DNA of 64,000 nucleotides from CALAGB01 sp963713965. GTDB taxonomy: Bacteria; Chloroflexota; Chloroflexia; Thermomicrobiales; Thermomicrobiaceae. The notes under the pieces were generated by a model that was given only the letters and a program-made list of their open reading frames with translations, had not been told where the DNA came from and made no database searches. A program made the translations under genes and the position numbers. Where the stretch lies: contig OY970217.1 of the NCBI GenBank assembly GCA_963713965.1, positions 124,001 to 188,000 on the forward strand. The letters are read 5' to 3'. This document shows, piece after piece, positions 19,356-28,571 of the stretch (position 1 is its first letter; each line of letters opens with the position of its first letter).

Positions 19356-19715
19356 CTACTCTGGCGCTTCCAGCCACGCGGGCGAGCCGACGGTGGTGAC
19401 GCTGACGTGCGTCATCGATTGTCCTGGCGCGGCTCCGTGCCAGTGGCGCTCGCCAGGTTCCGCATGAACAACGTCGCCCGGGCCGATCTCGAACGATTCA
19501 GTCTCGGTTCCCACGCGTCCCTTGCCCTCCAAAACGATCAGCACTTGCTCGCCCGGATGGACGTGCCAATGGGTCAGGGCTCCCTCGTCGAAGTGCACAA
19601 TCGAGACGCTCATGCCGCCCTCGCGTTGCAACTTAACTGCTCGTTCCAGGGTCGTCGGGCCGGTGAACGTCGTGCCTTGTTCGGACGGCGCCTCTCCCTT
19701 GTGTACGATCTTCAT
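19356..19715 (-). CDS. Single-domain cupin protein
   Basis: 119 residues forming one beta-barrel cupin. Motif 1 reads ALTHWHVHPGEQVLIVLEG, with the HxH and Glu metal ligands. Motif 2 reads PGDVVHAEPGERHWHG, with the last ligand His. A divalent metal site is therefore likely. Comparable small cupins act as lyases, dioxygenases or sensors, and nothing here fixes the reaction. The ATG at 19715 follows AAAGGAG and was preferred over a longer in-frame start. It lies 83 bases downstream of the SDR gene on the same strand and may share its transcript. Confidence 0.85.
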   Translation of the reverse strand: MKIVHKGEAPSEQGTTFTGPTTLERAVKLQREGGMSVSIVHFDEGALTHWHVHPGEQVLIVLEGKGRVGTETESFEIGPGDVVHAEPGERHWHGAAPGQSMTHVSVTTVGSPAWLEAPE

Positions 19716-19798
19716 CGGTGCTCCTTTCCTGTCAGTACGCAATCCACGTTGATCGCGCTGCGGCATAACGCAGCAACTTCGCTGCCTTCCTCATCGCA

Positions 19799-20548
19799 TC
19801 AAAGCATGACGTCGCCACCATTGGGTCCGAGAGTCTGCCCGACATAGTAGCTGGCGGCGTCCGAAGCGAGAAAAACGGCAGTGGGGGCAACTTCCTCAGG
19901 TTGCCCTTCGCGATGGATCGGCAAGAGGTCGACGTAGCTCTTGGTCGGAGCGCCAGGCGTCTTGGGGACGATGCCGGTATCAATCGGTCCCGGCGCGAGG
20001 CAATTGACCAACACTCCGCGATCCGCGACCTCGCGTGAAAGTGCCTTCGTGAATCCGATGATGCCGGCCTTGGCGGCGGTGTAATGGGCAAACCACTCGC
20101 GCCCGATCTGACCGAGCTGGGACGACACGTTGATGACTCGACCGTATCGCCGTTCAAGCATTCCGGGCAAAACCAACCGGGTTACCAGAAACGTCCCACG
20201 TAGGTGGGTTCCGATCATCTCGTCCCACATGGCAATGTCCATGGCCTCGACCGGCGCCAACGTGACGAAGCCGGCGTTGTTGACTAGTATGTCGATGTGA
20301 CCGAATTCAGACAAAACTCGATCGACCATGTCCTCCACCGCTTCTTCGCGCGATACGTCGGCCCGCACACTGAACGCGTTCTGGCCGAAGTCACGAACGC
20401 GACGTACAACGTCCTCGGCCTCGGCTGACTGCGTACGGAAATTGACCGCGACGTCCGCTCCCTCCTCCGCGAATGCAAGCGCGATGGCTCGACCGATTCC
20501 GCGGCTGGCACCTGTGACCAGCGCGGTGCGTCCCTCAAGAACTCCCAT
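19799..20548 (-). CDS. Short-chain dehydrogenase/reductase, FabG-like
   Basis: 249 residues, a classical SDR. Residues 11-18 give the nucleotide motif TGASRGIG, and NNAG lies near residue 90. The catalytic Ser lies in NVSSQLG, and the Tyr and Lys in YTAAK. An Arg in the second strand (NFRTQS) suggests NADP(H). The sequence resembles 3-oxoacyl-ACP reductases and related alcohol dehydrogenases. Without fatty-acid genes nearby, the substrate remains open. The ATG at 20548 follows GGGGGAA. Between the S9 peptidase and the cupin, all on the minus strand. Confidence 0.88.
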   Translation of the reverse strand: MGVLEGRTALVTGASRGIGRAIALAFAEEGADVAVNFRTQSAEAEDVVRRVRDFGQNAFSVRADVSREEAVEDMVDRVLSEFGHIDILVNNAGFVTLAPVEAMDIAMWDEMIGTHLRGTFLVTRLVLPGMLERRYGRVINVSSQLGQIGREWFAHYTAAKAGIIGFTKALSREVADRGVLVNCLAPGPIDTGIVPKTPGAPTKSYVDLLPIHREGQPEEVAPTAVFLASDAASYYVGQTLGPNGGDVML

Positions 20549-20620
20549 GGCGACAGTTCCCCCTTATCTTTTCCCAGTTAGCCAGCCCACTCGAATTAAT
20601 CGGGCACACCGCCGGTTGTC

Positions 20621-22495
20621 CTACCGCTCGATGGTGGGTCTTGGCATCGGTGGATACGGCATCACCTTAGCACCGCGTGGTTCTGGATCACGCAAGATTT
20701 TCTGACGCAGAAAGCGATCGATTCGCTCCGTCGAATCGATGATGTTTCGAATCTGGCGGAATCCGTGCCCTTCGCCTTCGTACACGATGTATTCGAAGTC
20801 GCGATTCATTCGCTTCAGTTCATGCACAAACGTGTCGGACTGAGCGTGGCTGACGACGGGGTCCGAGTCTCCTTGCAGGATCAGCATGGGAGAGCGGACT
20901 CGATCGACGAAGTTGACCGGTGAGCGCTCCCACCAAATTCGGTGATTCTCATCGCTCGGACCCATGATGCTCTGGATGTAGTAGCGCTCGTAGCGATGCG
21001 TTTCCCACCCGAACGGGTAGATATCGGTCAGCCCATAGAGCGCCACTCCGCCGGCAAATACGTCTGGAGCCTTGGTCATGCAGATGAACGTCGAATATCC
21101 ACCGGCGCTACCGCCCCAAGCGACCACCCGATCGCGGCGCGTGAGTCCGCGATCGGCGCACAGCTCGATGGCTCCGATATTGTCCTGCAGATCCCCATCC
21201 CCCCACGCATCGAAGAGTGCCTCTCGGTATTTTCGACCGTATCCCAGTGAACCGCGGTAGTTTGGCTGAATGACGACCCAACCACGCTGCACGAAGTATT
21301 GAATTTGCGCGTTCCAGTTCATGCGCGATTGGTTGATCGGCCCGCCGTGGATGTGCACCAGGCAACCGTGCTGTCCCGGACGAACGTCCCGCGGCACAAA
21401 GAGGTTGCCGTGAACTTCGAATCCGTCGTTCGACGACCACGTCACGGTTTCCGGCATCACCAGCTCCGCGGTTTCGATCCCGCCAATGGCGCAATTGGTC
21501 ATCCGTCGCGTCGTTCGATCCGCCATGTCGACCGACCAAACGTCTGCCGGTTCGACCGGGCTGTCATGCAGAAAGACGACGCTATTTCCGTCCGGAGACC
21601 AGCGTGGGTTCGTGGAATGACCTGGCATCGACGTGAGATGGAACGGCTCGCCACCGCCGCTCGGGACCGTCCAGATTGAATACTGCGCCTCCTCGTTGCG
21701 CGTATAGACGATCGTGCGTCCGTCCGGTGAATAGCAGGGCTCTCCATGCTCCCAACCATCCGAGTGGAGTACGGTCTCGCCCGATCCATCGGCGCTCATC
21801 TCGGTCACGTTCAACCATCCGCCCCGGTCGCAGACGCAGACAATTCGGGTCCCGTCTGGTGAGAAGGAGGGTTGAGCGTATGCAACCCGTGAATCTTGTT
21901 TGAGCACACGCGGGAGCTCGTTACCGGAGGCCCCGGCCGTCATGAGCGCGCTCTCATCCCAGGGCATCACATTGAATGGGTAGGCGTGCCAGATGAGGCG
22001 GGAGCTGTCGGGAGACCAGGATGGCGCCATGGGGATGTCGGATCCACGGCTGATCTGCCTGACTTGATACCCGTCGACGGAGACGACCATCAGATCGACC
22101 GACTCTGGGCAAAGATTCAAGAACACGACATAACGACCGTCTGGAGAGAAACGTGGCGAGTGATGCGTCCCTTCGATGCGCGTCAGCCGACGTGGTTGCC
22201 CGCCGGTCGACGGGCAGATCCAGAGCTTCCCGTCCGCCGCTGAGGTGAACACGAACTCCGATGAATCAGGAGACCAATCGAAAGACCCGCTTCCAATGGC
22301 GTGTTCGACGCTGATCTGCCGTGAGCGTCCGTCACGATCCAGCGTGTGGAGGTCTGTACGCGCGTCGAGTGCCGACAAGTGTGCGACTCGTGTTCCATCG
22401 GGCGACACGCGCGGAACGGAAAGGGTGGGCTGTCTTGCGATCATTGCCGGAGTCAGGGAGGTCGACCAGGTTCCGGGGATACTGTCATTGTCCAT
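20621..22495 (-). CDS. S9-family (prolyl oligopeptidase-like) serine peptidase
   Basis: 624 residues. The first 370 or so form a beta-propeller of WD40/TolB-like repeats, visible as recurring SPDG/SPDS turns such as FSPDGRYVVF and WSPDGNSVVF. The C-terminal alpha/beta hydrolase has GGSAGG (nucleophile Ser), QGDSDPVV (Asp) and GEGHGF (His). It is likely to cut short peptides in the cytoplasm, as no signal peptide is seen at the chosen start. The ATG at 22495 follows CGAGGAG. Longer in-frame starts exist upstream without such a site. Divergent from the peptide ABC transporter, whose cargo it could process. Confidence 0.9.
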   Translation of the reverse strand: MDNDSIPGTWSTSLTPAMIARQPTLSVPRVSPDGTRVAHLSALDARTDLHTLDRDGRSRQISVEHAIGSGSFDWSPDSSEFVFTSAADGKLWICPSTGGQPRRLTRIEGTHHSPRFSPDGRYVVFLNLCPESVDLMVVSVDGYQVRQISRGSDIPMAPSWSPDSSRLIWHAYPFNVMPWDESALMTAGASGNELPRVLKQDSRVAYAQPSFSPDGTRIVCVCDRGGWLNVTEMSADGSGETVLHSDGWEHGEPCYSPDGRTIVYTRNEEAQYSIWTVPSGGGEPFHLTSMPGHSTNPRWSPDGNSVVFLHDSPVEPADVWSVDMADRTTRRMTNCAIGGIETAELVMPETVTWSSNDGFEVHGNLFVPRDVRPGQHGCLVHIHGGPINQSRMNWNAQIQYFVQRGWVVIQPNYRGSLGYGRKYREALFDAWGDGDLQDNIGAIELCADRGLTRRDRVVAWGGSAGGYSTFICMTKAPDVFAGGVALYGLTDIYPFGWETHRYERYYIQSIMGPSDENHRIWWERSPVNFVDRVRSPMLILQGDSDPVVSHAQSDTFVHELKRMNRDFEYIVYEGEGHGFRQIRNIIDSTERIDRFLRQKILRDPEPRGAKVMPYPPMPRPTIER

Positions 22496-23094
22496 CAGAA
22501 ACTGCTCCTCGGGACGACGTGTCAAATGACGACCAGTCAGGTGATTCGAATGCACCTCGTTAATGTCACCTTGGCGCGCGGGCGTCAACTGCTGGACGTG
22601 CGGAACATCGAACGAGGTGAGCCAAAGGTTCGCCTGCCGAGGTTGGCGTGTTGACATCGCAACTGCCTGAACATACGATGGGCCCACAATCCACAGAATT
22701 TGGGGTCGACCGGGGGCGTTTTCGGGCCTGAGAGCGTTGCCACGAGATGATATCGATCAATTCTTTGTCTCGCACCTACGGGCGAACCCGTAGTCGCCCT
22801 CGTTGGCGGCTAAATCAGCCGCGAGGTCGTTTGCCGCATGGGGATGGCATGGGACCGGAATCGAGCGGTTGGTTGAGAGTTGGCGTTTGACAACGCCGCT
22901 CGAGAGGAGGAGATCGACCAAGTATTTGCCTGCACGTGATCGTTTGGACGCGACACGCAACTAAGGCGCGGTCTAACGACACGAGCGTCATCTCGCAGGG
23001 CAAAGTTCCCGGCGGGAATCGTTGGTGGCTGACGCTGAGGCAATGAATCGCCGATGAAATCACCACCACTACGTCACGTCTGAGGGGGAGATTG
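22496..23094. other. 599-base divergent intergenic region with several hairpins
   Basis: No convincing gene. On the plus strand, after the promoter at 22651-22679, a leader of about 400 bases would contain three perfect small hairpins. These are CTACGGG-CGAA-CCCGTAG at 22776-22793, GCGGCT/AGCCGC at 22806-22822 and GGCGTT-TGAC-AACGCC at 22882-22897. TTCCC/GGGAA lies near 23005. It could be a structured 5' leader for the ABC transporter. No known riboswitch class is recognised. Confidence 0.4.
22651..22679 (+). promoter_or_regulatory. Candidate promoter for the peptide ABC transporter operon
   Basis: A perfect -35 TTGACA (22651-22656), a 17-base spacer and TACGAT (22674-22679) form this candidate. 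It lies 416 bases before the transporter start, so the leader would be long. Confidence 0.5.
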
Positions 23095-24939
23095 ATGTCA
23101 GACTTGAACGACTTCCAGGGGAAAGAAAGTGTCGAGAAGAGTAACCGCCGGTTGGTCGCGGAATTGTTGCCCTTTGGCGCGCGACTGAGCCGACGTTCGC
23201 TCTTGGGTCGCGGTGCCGCTCTTGGTGTCGGAGCCTCGGTCGCCGCGACGATGCTGGCCGCATGTGGTGGATCGAGCAACAAGACGACGCCGACGACCGC
23301 GCCGGCAAGCACAGCAACCAGTGCTTCCACGTCCGCCAGTTCCGGCGGCTCAACTGCGACGTCGGCGGCCACAACGGCCGCCACTTCCGCGTCGACGCAG
23401 GCATCAAGTGGCGGGGACTATGAGCTTGCATCTGATCAGACCGTCCGCCTCCCAACCGCGGAGCCGTACACGATGGATCCAGAGGTGACGTCCGGTGACG
23501 GCATCGCTGTCATGTTCAATATTTTCGATGGTCTCGTCGGGGTCAACCAGGACACCGGCAACGTCGAGCCACATATGGCAGACAAGTATGAGGCCAACTC
23601 GGATGCGTCCGAATATACGTTCACGCTCAAGAGCGGCCTGAAGTGGTCGGACGGCACGGCGATTAATGCCAACGACTTCGTCTGGAGCTGGAAGCGCGTG
23701 CTGGACCCGGAAACGAAGTCCCAGTACATTCCTGCTCTTTACTCAATCAAGGGTGTGACGGATGCAGTCGAAAATGGTGCGTCCGTTGACAATATTGGCG
23801 TCACGGCAGTTGACGACAACACGCTCAAGGTAACGCTGACAGATCCGACGGTCTACTTCCCGCTCCTGGCGACCACGTGGACGTTCTTCCCGGTTCCCAA
23901 GCACGTCATCGACAAGGTTGCCGAGAAGTGGACTGAATCGTCCAATATCGTTTGCTCCGGCCCATTCGTGATGACAGACTGGTCGCACAACCAGAGCATG
24001 ACGCTCGAGCCCAATCCCAATTACTGGGGCCCGCAGCCAACGATCACCAAGATCGAGTACTCGATCTATCAGGATCAGCTGGCGCAGTCAATCGTTGCGT
24101 ACGAGAACGACGAGATCGACTTCGCGCAGGTTCCGTCGTCAGACTTCCAACGCGTCAAAGGCGACCCGAATCTGAGCAAGGAACTGGTGAGCCTGACGGC
24201 GTCGTACACTCGATTCGTCATTTGCGACTGCACCAACAAGCCAACGGACAATGTGAGCTTCCGGCAGGCGCTTTCGATGTCAGTCGATCGTGCCACGCTA
24301 GCGAACGACGTTCGACACGGGCAGGTGATTCCAGCTCCGACCATGCTGCCGCCTGACATCCCGGGCTACAACGAGAAGGCGACCATCGGCGAGGACGTCG
24401 CGAAAGCCAAGGAACTGTTAGCTAGCGCCGTTCCGGACACCAGTGGCCTGAAGCTCTCCATGGTCTACATCAGTACCGACGACTACAAGCTCGATGCCGA
24501 GTATCTGCAGCAGACTTGGAAGAAGAATCTTGGTCTCGACATCTCGCTCGAGCCGATCGAGCAGACGTCATACAACGACTGGCGCGCTTCTCGTGAGACG
24601 TCGCCGTACAACCTCTACATCGGCAACTGGGGATCTGACTTCGAGGATCCGTCGAACTGGTACAACCAGAACTTCACCCACGCCAGTGACCACTATCGAA
24701 GCCATTGGAACAATCCCGACTTCGATGCAGCGGTTGAAAAGGCCAGAACCGAAACGGACGAGACCAAACGCGTTCAGGAATATCAGGACGCGGGCCTCAT
24801 CATTGCTCAGGATTCGCCGGAGATCCCGCTGTATCACCACGTCGACTACTATCTGGTCAAGCCATACGTGAAGAAACTGAACCTGCAGCCGCTGTTGACG
24901 TCTGTTCACGGGAACCAGATCGAGATCGCGAAGCACTAG
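23095..24939 (+). CDS. Peptide-type ABC transporter substrate-binding lipoprotein
   Basis: 614 residues. The N-terminus has a twin-arginine-like motif SRRSLLG (residues 32-38), then a hydrophobic stretch ending in the lipobox LAAC with Cys57. A Ser/Thr/Ala linker tethers it to the membrane. The mature part is a family 5 extracellular solute-binding protein (DppA/OppA type): LKSGLKWSDGTAINANDFVWSWKR, SGPFVMTDW and FRQALSMSVDR. It captures oligopeptides or similar ligands outside the cell. The ATG at 23095 follows GAGGGGGAG; a TTG lies one codon upstream. The permeases follow after a 117-base gap with a hairpin. No ATPase genes are in the window. Confidence 0.93.
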   Translation: MSDLNDFQGKESVEKSNRRLVAELLPFGARLSRRSLLGRGAALGVGASVAATMLAACGGSSNKTTPTTAPASTATSASTSASSGGSTATSAATTAATSASTQASSGGDYELASDQTVRLPTAEPYTMDPEVTSGDGIAVMFNIFDGLVGVNQDTGNVEPHMADKYEANSDASEYTFTLKSGLKWSDGTAINANDFVWSWKRVLDPETKSQYIPALYSIKGVTDAVENGASVDNIGVTAVDDNTLKVTLTDPTVYFPLLATTWTFFPVPKHVIDKVAEKWTESSNIVCSGPFVMTDWSHNQSMTLEPNPNYWGPQPTITKIEYSIYQDQLAQSIVAYENDEIDFAQVPSSDFQRVKGDPNLSKELVSLTASYTRFVICDCTNKPTDNVSFRQALSMSVDRATLANDVRHGQVIPAPTMLPPDIPGYNEKATIGEDVAKAKELLASAVPDTSGLKLSMVYISTDDYKLDAEYLQQTWKKNLGLDISLEPIEQTSYNDWRASRETSPYNLYIGNWGSDFEDPSNWYNQNFTHASDHYRSHWNNPDFDAAVEKARTETDETKRVQEYQDAGLIIAQDSPEIPLYHHVDYYLVKPYVKKLNLQPLLTSVHGNQIEIAKH

Positions 24940-24990
24940 GCTGATCGCTCCAATGGACGCTCGCCGTCGTGACTTCGCGTGCCAGGCTGA

Positions 24991-25019
24991 GCCGACCTGC
25001 CCTAAATGGGCGGGTCGGC
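24991..25019 (+). other. Intercistronic stem-loop between binding protein and permease genes
   Basis: A 12-bp stem GCCGACCTGCCC / GGGCGGGTCGGC (one T-G wobble) with loop TAAAT and no U-tract. Such hairpins after binding-protein genes commonly protect upstream mRNA and lower permease expression. Confidence 0.6.
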
Positions 25020-25056
25020 AGCAGGCTCCGCGATCTATGGAAAAAGGCAACTACGC

Positions 25057-25992
25057 ATGAATCGACGAGGCATCATATTCCGTCGTGTGCTGATGTTGAT
25101 CCCGACCATGCTGGCGATCTACACCATCACGTTCTTCCTGATGCACGCGACGCCTGGCGGGCCATGGTCTGACCAGGGAGACAAGCCAATCCCGCCCATC
25201 GTGCTGAAGCGCCTCAATGCAGCATATGGACTCGATAAACCGCTCTGGCAGCAATACGTCAATTATCTGGATCACGTCTTACACGGTGATTTTGGACCGT
25301 CCTATTCGCAGCGTTCACAGACGGTGTCCGACATCATCAAAGCGGCCTTCCCCGTTTCGCTGAAACTAGGTTTGGTCGCCATGGCGATCGCGGTGCTCAT
25401 AGGTGTGACGCTCGGTGTAATTGGCGCGGTCAAACACAACACCTGGATCGATTACGTTACCAGCTTCTCGGCCATCCTTGGTATCTCGACTCCGCCGTAC
25501 GTCGTCGTATCGGTGCTTGTGCTCGTTCTTGCTAGCCATCTTCATGTACTGGCGACCGGAGGATGGGACGGTGTCTTCAGTACGAAGATCCTCATTCCTG
25601 CGTTCGCCCTATCGCTCTATCCAGCCGCTGTACTCGCGCGGTATACCCGGTCAAGCATGCTTGACGTCCTAAAAATGGATTACATTCGCACTGCGCGATC
25701 AAAAGGTCTGAGGGAATCTCGCGTCATCGTCCGCCACTGCGTGCAGAACGCATTGCTGCCGGTTGTCACAGTGACTGGACTGATCCTGGCCGAGGTCGTG
25801 ACCGGTTCATTCTTTATCGAATCGATCTATTCCGTCCCTGGGCTCGGGCGCTATTTTGTGCTCAGCATCTCGAACCGCGACTACCCAGTGATTCTGGGAA
25901 CGGTGCTCCTCTTCGGAGCGCTGATCTCGGTCATGAATCTGCTGGTCGACATCCTCTATCAATTCCTGGATCCGCGGATCGAGCTGACGTAA
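25057..25992 (+). CDS. Peptide ABC transporter permease, DppB type
   Basis: 311 residues, six membrane helices. The first helix begins around residue 10, and a periplasmic loop with the family motif LDKPLWQQYVNYLDHVLHGDFGPSY follows. The cytoplasmic EAA loop reads DYIRTARSKGLRESRVIVRHCVQNA and contacts the ATPase. Forms the translocation pore with the next gene product. The ATG at 25057 (MNRRGIIFRR) has a modest AAAAAGG site and fits the family N-terminus better than a start 51 bases upstream. Confidence 0.92.
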   Translation: MNRRGIIFRRVLMLIPTMLAIYTITFFLMHATPGGPWSDQGDKPIPPIVLKRLNAAYGLDKPLWQQYVNYLDHVLHGDFGPSYSQRSQTVSDIIKAAFPVSLKLGLVAMAIAVLIGVTLGVIGAVKHNTWIDYVTSFSAILGISTPPYVVVSVLVLVLASHLHVLATGGWDGVFSTKILIPAFALSLYPAAVLARYTRSSMLDVLKMDYIRTARSKGLRESRVIVRHCVQNALLPVVTVTGLILAEVVTGSFFIESIYSVPGLGRYFVLSISNRDYPVILGTVLLFGALISVMNLLVDILYQFLDPRIELT

Positions 25993-26015
25993 ATGTTGAA
26001 TCTGGAGCACCGATA

Positions 26016-26987
26016 ATGGATCAAGCCTCAACCAGCGTTTCAACTGACCTGGTTAAAAGTGATTTTGGCCGTACCGCGCGAGAGAGCAGCTTGTGGCGAG
26101 ACGCGTTTCGCCGCTTCCGGCAGAACAGACTGGCCGCAGCTGCCGCCGTCTTTATCATCCTGCTGGCGCTCTCAGCGATCTTTGTGCCGTTGTTTAGCCC
26201 GTATAGCTATTCCGAACAAAACTACGATTCCATCAATGTTTCGCCCAGTCTGTCTCATCCGCTAGGCACCGATCAGCTGGGGCGTGACATGTTCAGCAGG
26301 TTGATTTTTGGTGCCCGCATCTCGCTGTCGGTAGGTATCGTGGTGCAAATTGTAATCGTGTTGATTGGTGTGCCGGTGGGATTGGCGGCTGGGTTCTACG
26401 GCGGCAAGATCGACACCGCGTTGATGCGCGTCGTCGATATCATGTACGCCATGCCGAGCCTGCTCTTCGTCATCATTATCATGACGTTCTTGAGGGGGCA
26501 GCTGAGTCAACCCGGTGGTGGATTCATGTCCGCGATAGCCGATCTCAACTCGAAGCTCGGCGGGCTGCTGGGCGTCTTCATCGGTTTGGGGCTCATCAGC
26601 TGGTTGACAGTCTCCCGCATTGTCCGAGCGCAAACTCTCTCGCTGAAACAGAAGGAGTTCGTGGAGGCGGCGCGCGGATCGGGGGCTTCGAATACCCGCA
26701 TCATGTTCCGCCACGTTTTGCCGAATACCCTGGCGCCAATCATCGTCGCGGTCACGCTCGGAATCCCGCGAGCGATCCTCTATGAAGCCGGTATCAGCTT
26801 CCTTGGTCTTGGAGTGACGCCGCCGACGCCCAGCTGGGGACTGATGATCAGTGAAGCAATTCGCTATCTACGTTCATACCCCTACATGCTCCTGTTCCCG
26901 GCCATCGCCCTCTCGATAACGGTTCTCGCCTTCAACTTCTTGGGCGACGGCTTGCGCGACGCGCTCGACCCATGGTCGCAGCGTTGA
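26016..26987 (+). CDS. Peptide ABC transporter permease, DppC type
   Basis: 323 residues. A cytoplasmic N-terminal tail of about 40 residues leads to the OppC-type first helix. Then comes the family motif HPLGTDQLGRDMFSRLIFGAR and five further helices. The EAA loop is EFVEAARGSGASNTRIMFRHVLPN. Partner of the preceding permease, 23 bases downstream of it, with GGAG before the ATG. A membrane insert after helix 3 (the glutamine/glycine-rich GQLSQPGGGF stretch) is somewhat longer than usual. The operon ends without the ATP-binding subunits, which must be encoded elsewhere. Confidence 0.92.
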   Translation: MDQASTSVSTDLVKSDFGRTARESSLWRDAFRRFRQNRLAAAAAVFIILLALSAIFVPLFSPYSYSEQNYDSINVSPSLSHPLGTDQLGRDMFSRLIFGARISLSVGIVVQIVIVLIGVPVGLAAGFYGGKIDTALMRVVDIMYAMPSLLFVIIIMTFLRGQLSQPGGGFMSAIADLNSKLGGLLGVFIGLGLISWLTVSRIVRAQTLSLKQKEFVEAARGSGASNTRIMFRHVLPNTLAPIIVAVTLGIPRAILYEAGISFLGLGVTPPTPSWGLMISEAIRYLRSYPYMLLFPAIALSITVLAFNFLGDGLRDALDPWSQR

Positions 26988-27061
26988 TAGGCTAGAAGTG
27001 GCGCCGATTCACCATGCGGCGCCGCGCGTCTTCCTCGGTGTACCTGGAATGGAATGATCCC

Positions 27062-27466
27062 ATGACAATTGAGCAGGACCGTATCGAGCAGCAGTTGCTT
27101 GCAACTCGAGGAGCAGGATGGACTGCGCTGTCGTCGGGTCGCGGTGCCGACTTCTACGATGAACACCTGACCGATGACGCGCGCATGGTCTTCCCGTTCG
27201 GCGTCATGGACCGTCTGGGCTCGATTGAGGCGATGCGCGCGGCTCCTCCGTGGTCGAAATACTGAATTGAGAAGCCAACTGTCACTATTCTTGTCACCCG
27301 AGTCGGCCGTGCTCACGTACTCGCGCCACCGCCCAACGAGAGGGCCAGCCACGAATATCGAGCGTGGATGTCCTCGATCTATGTCCGACGCAATGGGCAA
27401 TGGAAATTGGCATTCCACCAGCAAACGCCGATTCAGAGGCTGAGGCGTCGACGAACACTGGATTGA
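27062..27466 (+). pseudogene. Broken DUF4440/SnoaL-like (NTF2-fold) gene
   Basis: The N-terminal part (MTIEQDRIEQQLL... to AAPPWSKY) is intact to a TGA at 27263. Homologous sequence then continues through three frames: IEKPTVTI, then LSPESAVLTYS from 27291, then ATAQREGQPR from 27325, then YRAWMSSIYVRRNGQWKLAFHQQTP from 27356. One extra base near each of 27290, 27324 and 27355 explains the shifts. NTF2-fold proteins of this type bind small ligands and have no fixed function. Either a decaying gene or a stretch of sequence errors. Follows the ABC permease genes by 75 bases. Confidence 0.75.
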
Positions 27467-27613
27467 ACATGATCAGGGCCGCGAGACCGGCAGGTCGCTG
27501 ATCGTGCAGGGAAATTGTAGGTCCGCAAAGCGTCAGCGCGCACCTGAACGGGCGCGTGCCATGACTCAAAAGGGCAGACAATCATGGTAAGTCAAGGAGC
27601 ATCCGAACGGCAT

Positions 27614-27639
27614 TGTAGGGGCGACGAATCATGGCGCCC
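27614..27639 (+). repeat. Degenerate copy of a REP-like repeat
   Basis: A 26-base unit with the same head (TGTAGGGGCGA) and tail (CGCCC) as the pair at 49575-49678, with a changed middle. It lies in a stretch (27467-27723) where no gene is seen. Confidence 0.5.
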
Positions 27640-27723
27640 GGCCCGCGGGCCGCAATCTGAAATCGGATGCAGGATTACATCGCAGTATCAACGTACTCAC
27701 TGAGCATGACGATCGTCGCCCGA

Positions 27724-28078
27724 TCATGACGACGTAACCGCTAAATCATGTCCGTGAGTTACAATTAATGCGTGCGTTCCTCCGGCAGATGATGCTCGCC
27801 AGGTAACGCTCCTCTGCCCGGTTCTGCCTGCGCGTGCGATGATGCGCTTGAACTCGTGAATCGCCTCTTCGCAGTTTTGATGGTCGATCATCAGTCTGAC
27901 CTGGCGATCGGAATCGGGACGTGCCGTGAGCTCGACGAATCCATCCGGATTCTCGAACCGCTGATGTGATGGGCTCATCGAGCGTGATCGTCATGCCAAG
28001 ACCAAATTCTCCGAAAAACTCAATCGCCTGACGTCGAATCTCGAAGGGACTTAGCCTGACTGGATGTGTCTCAGCCAT
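27724..28078 (-). pseudogene. Frameshifted small gene of unknown function
   Basis: From an ATG at 28078 (site GGGAGAG) the frame reads MAETHPVRLSPFEIRRQAIEF and on to GLGMTITLDEPI. Near 27965 the sense appears to move to another frame: SPSHQRFENPDGFVELTARPD, then NCEEAIHEFKRIIARAG, to a stop at 27724. Joined, the product would be about 115 residues, alpha/beta, with no family I recognise. The second frame has its own ATG but no ribosome site. Decay is the simplest reading. Programmed frameshifting is unlikely, as no slippery heptamer was seen. Confidence 0.5.
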
Positions 28079-28318
28079 GATTCTCTCCCGTGCCTTGCTG
28101 CCGGGTTCGGCCGGATATCCCAATCGGATACGCCGAAGCGGCCGCTTCATCTCTCTTGTCTCATTCTGCACTACGCACGTATCAGGGTCGTGACGAATCC
28201 GTGGGAGAGGGTTTCAGATTGGCGTCAATACTTGCGGGCGACGGCCGCGATTTGATGCCGCATCGTGCGCAGATACCAGGTCCGGCACCGCAATGGGAAC
28301 TTTAGAGAGTCATGCATG
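28079..28318. other. Non-coding stretch before the tRNA operon end
   Basis: No gene, repeat or RNA is recognised. The short open frames lack ribosome sites and resemble no family. Confidence 0.4.
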
Positions 28319-28345
28319 AAAAAGCCCGCTCAATACTGAGCGGGC
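28319..28345 (-). terminator. Terminator of the tRNA operon
   Basis: On the minus strand, GCCCGCTCA / TGAGCGGGC forms a 9-bp stem followed by TTTTT. It lies 36 bases after tRNA-Phe. Confidence 0.85.
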
Positions 28346-28380
28346 GGTGGTTCTCGACGCGCTAATGTGACGCATGTGGG

Positions 28381-28453
<73 letters not shown>

Positions 28454-28480
28454 AGATCGCGGGGCGGCGACCCACGTTCG

Positions 28481-28553
28481 TGGGCGATAGAGGACTCGAA
28501 CCTCTGACATCCACGGTGTAAACGTGGCGCTCTTCCAGCTGAGCTAATCGCCC
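28481..28553 (-). tRNA. tRNA-Val (TAC)
   Basis: 73 nt cloverleaf with acceptor GGGCGAT/ATCGCCC, anticodon stem-loop CCACG-TTTACAC-CGTGG, T-loop TTCGAGT and discriminator A. CCA is not encoded. It lies 27 bases before tRNA-Phe. Confidence 0.95.
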
Positions 28554-28571
28554 ATACCTGAGCTTGTTCGG

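Noticed and set aside
22757..22960. 67-residue minus-strand frame between the peptidase and the ABC transporter
   Set aside because: The first 30 residues look protein-like, but there is no ribosome site and the rest is unstructured.
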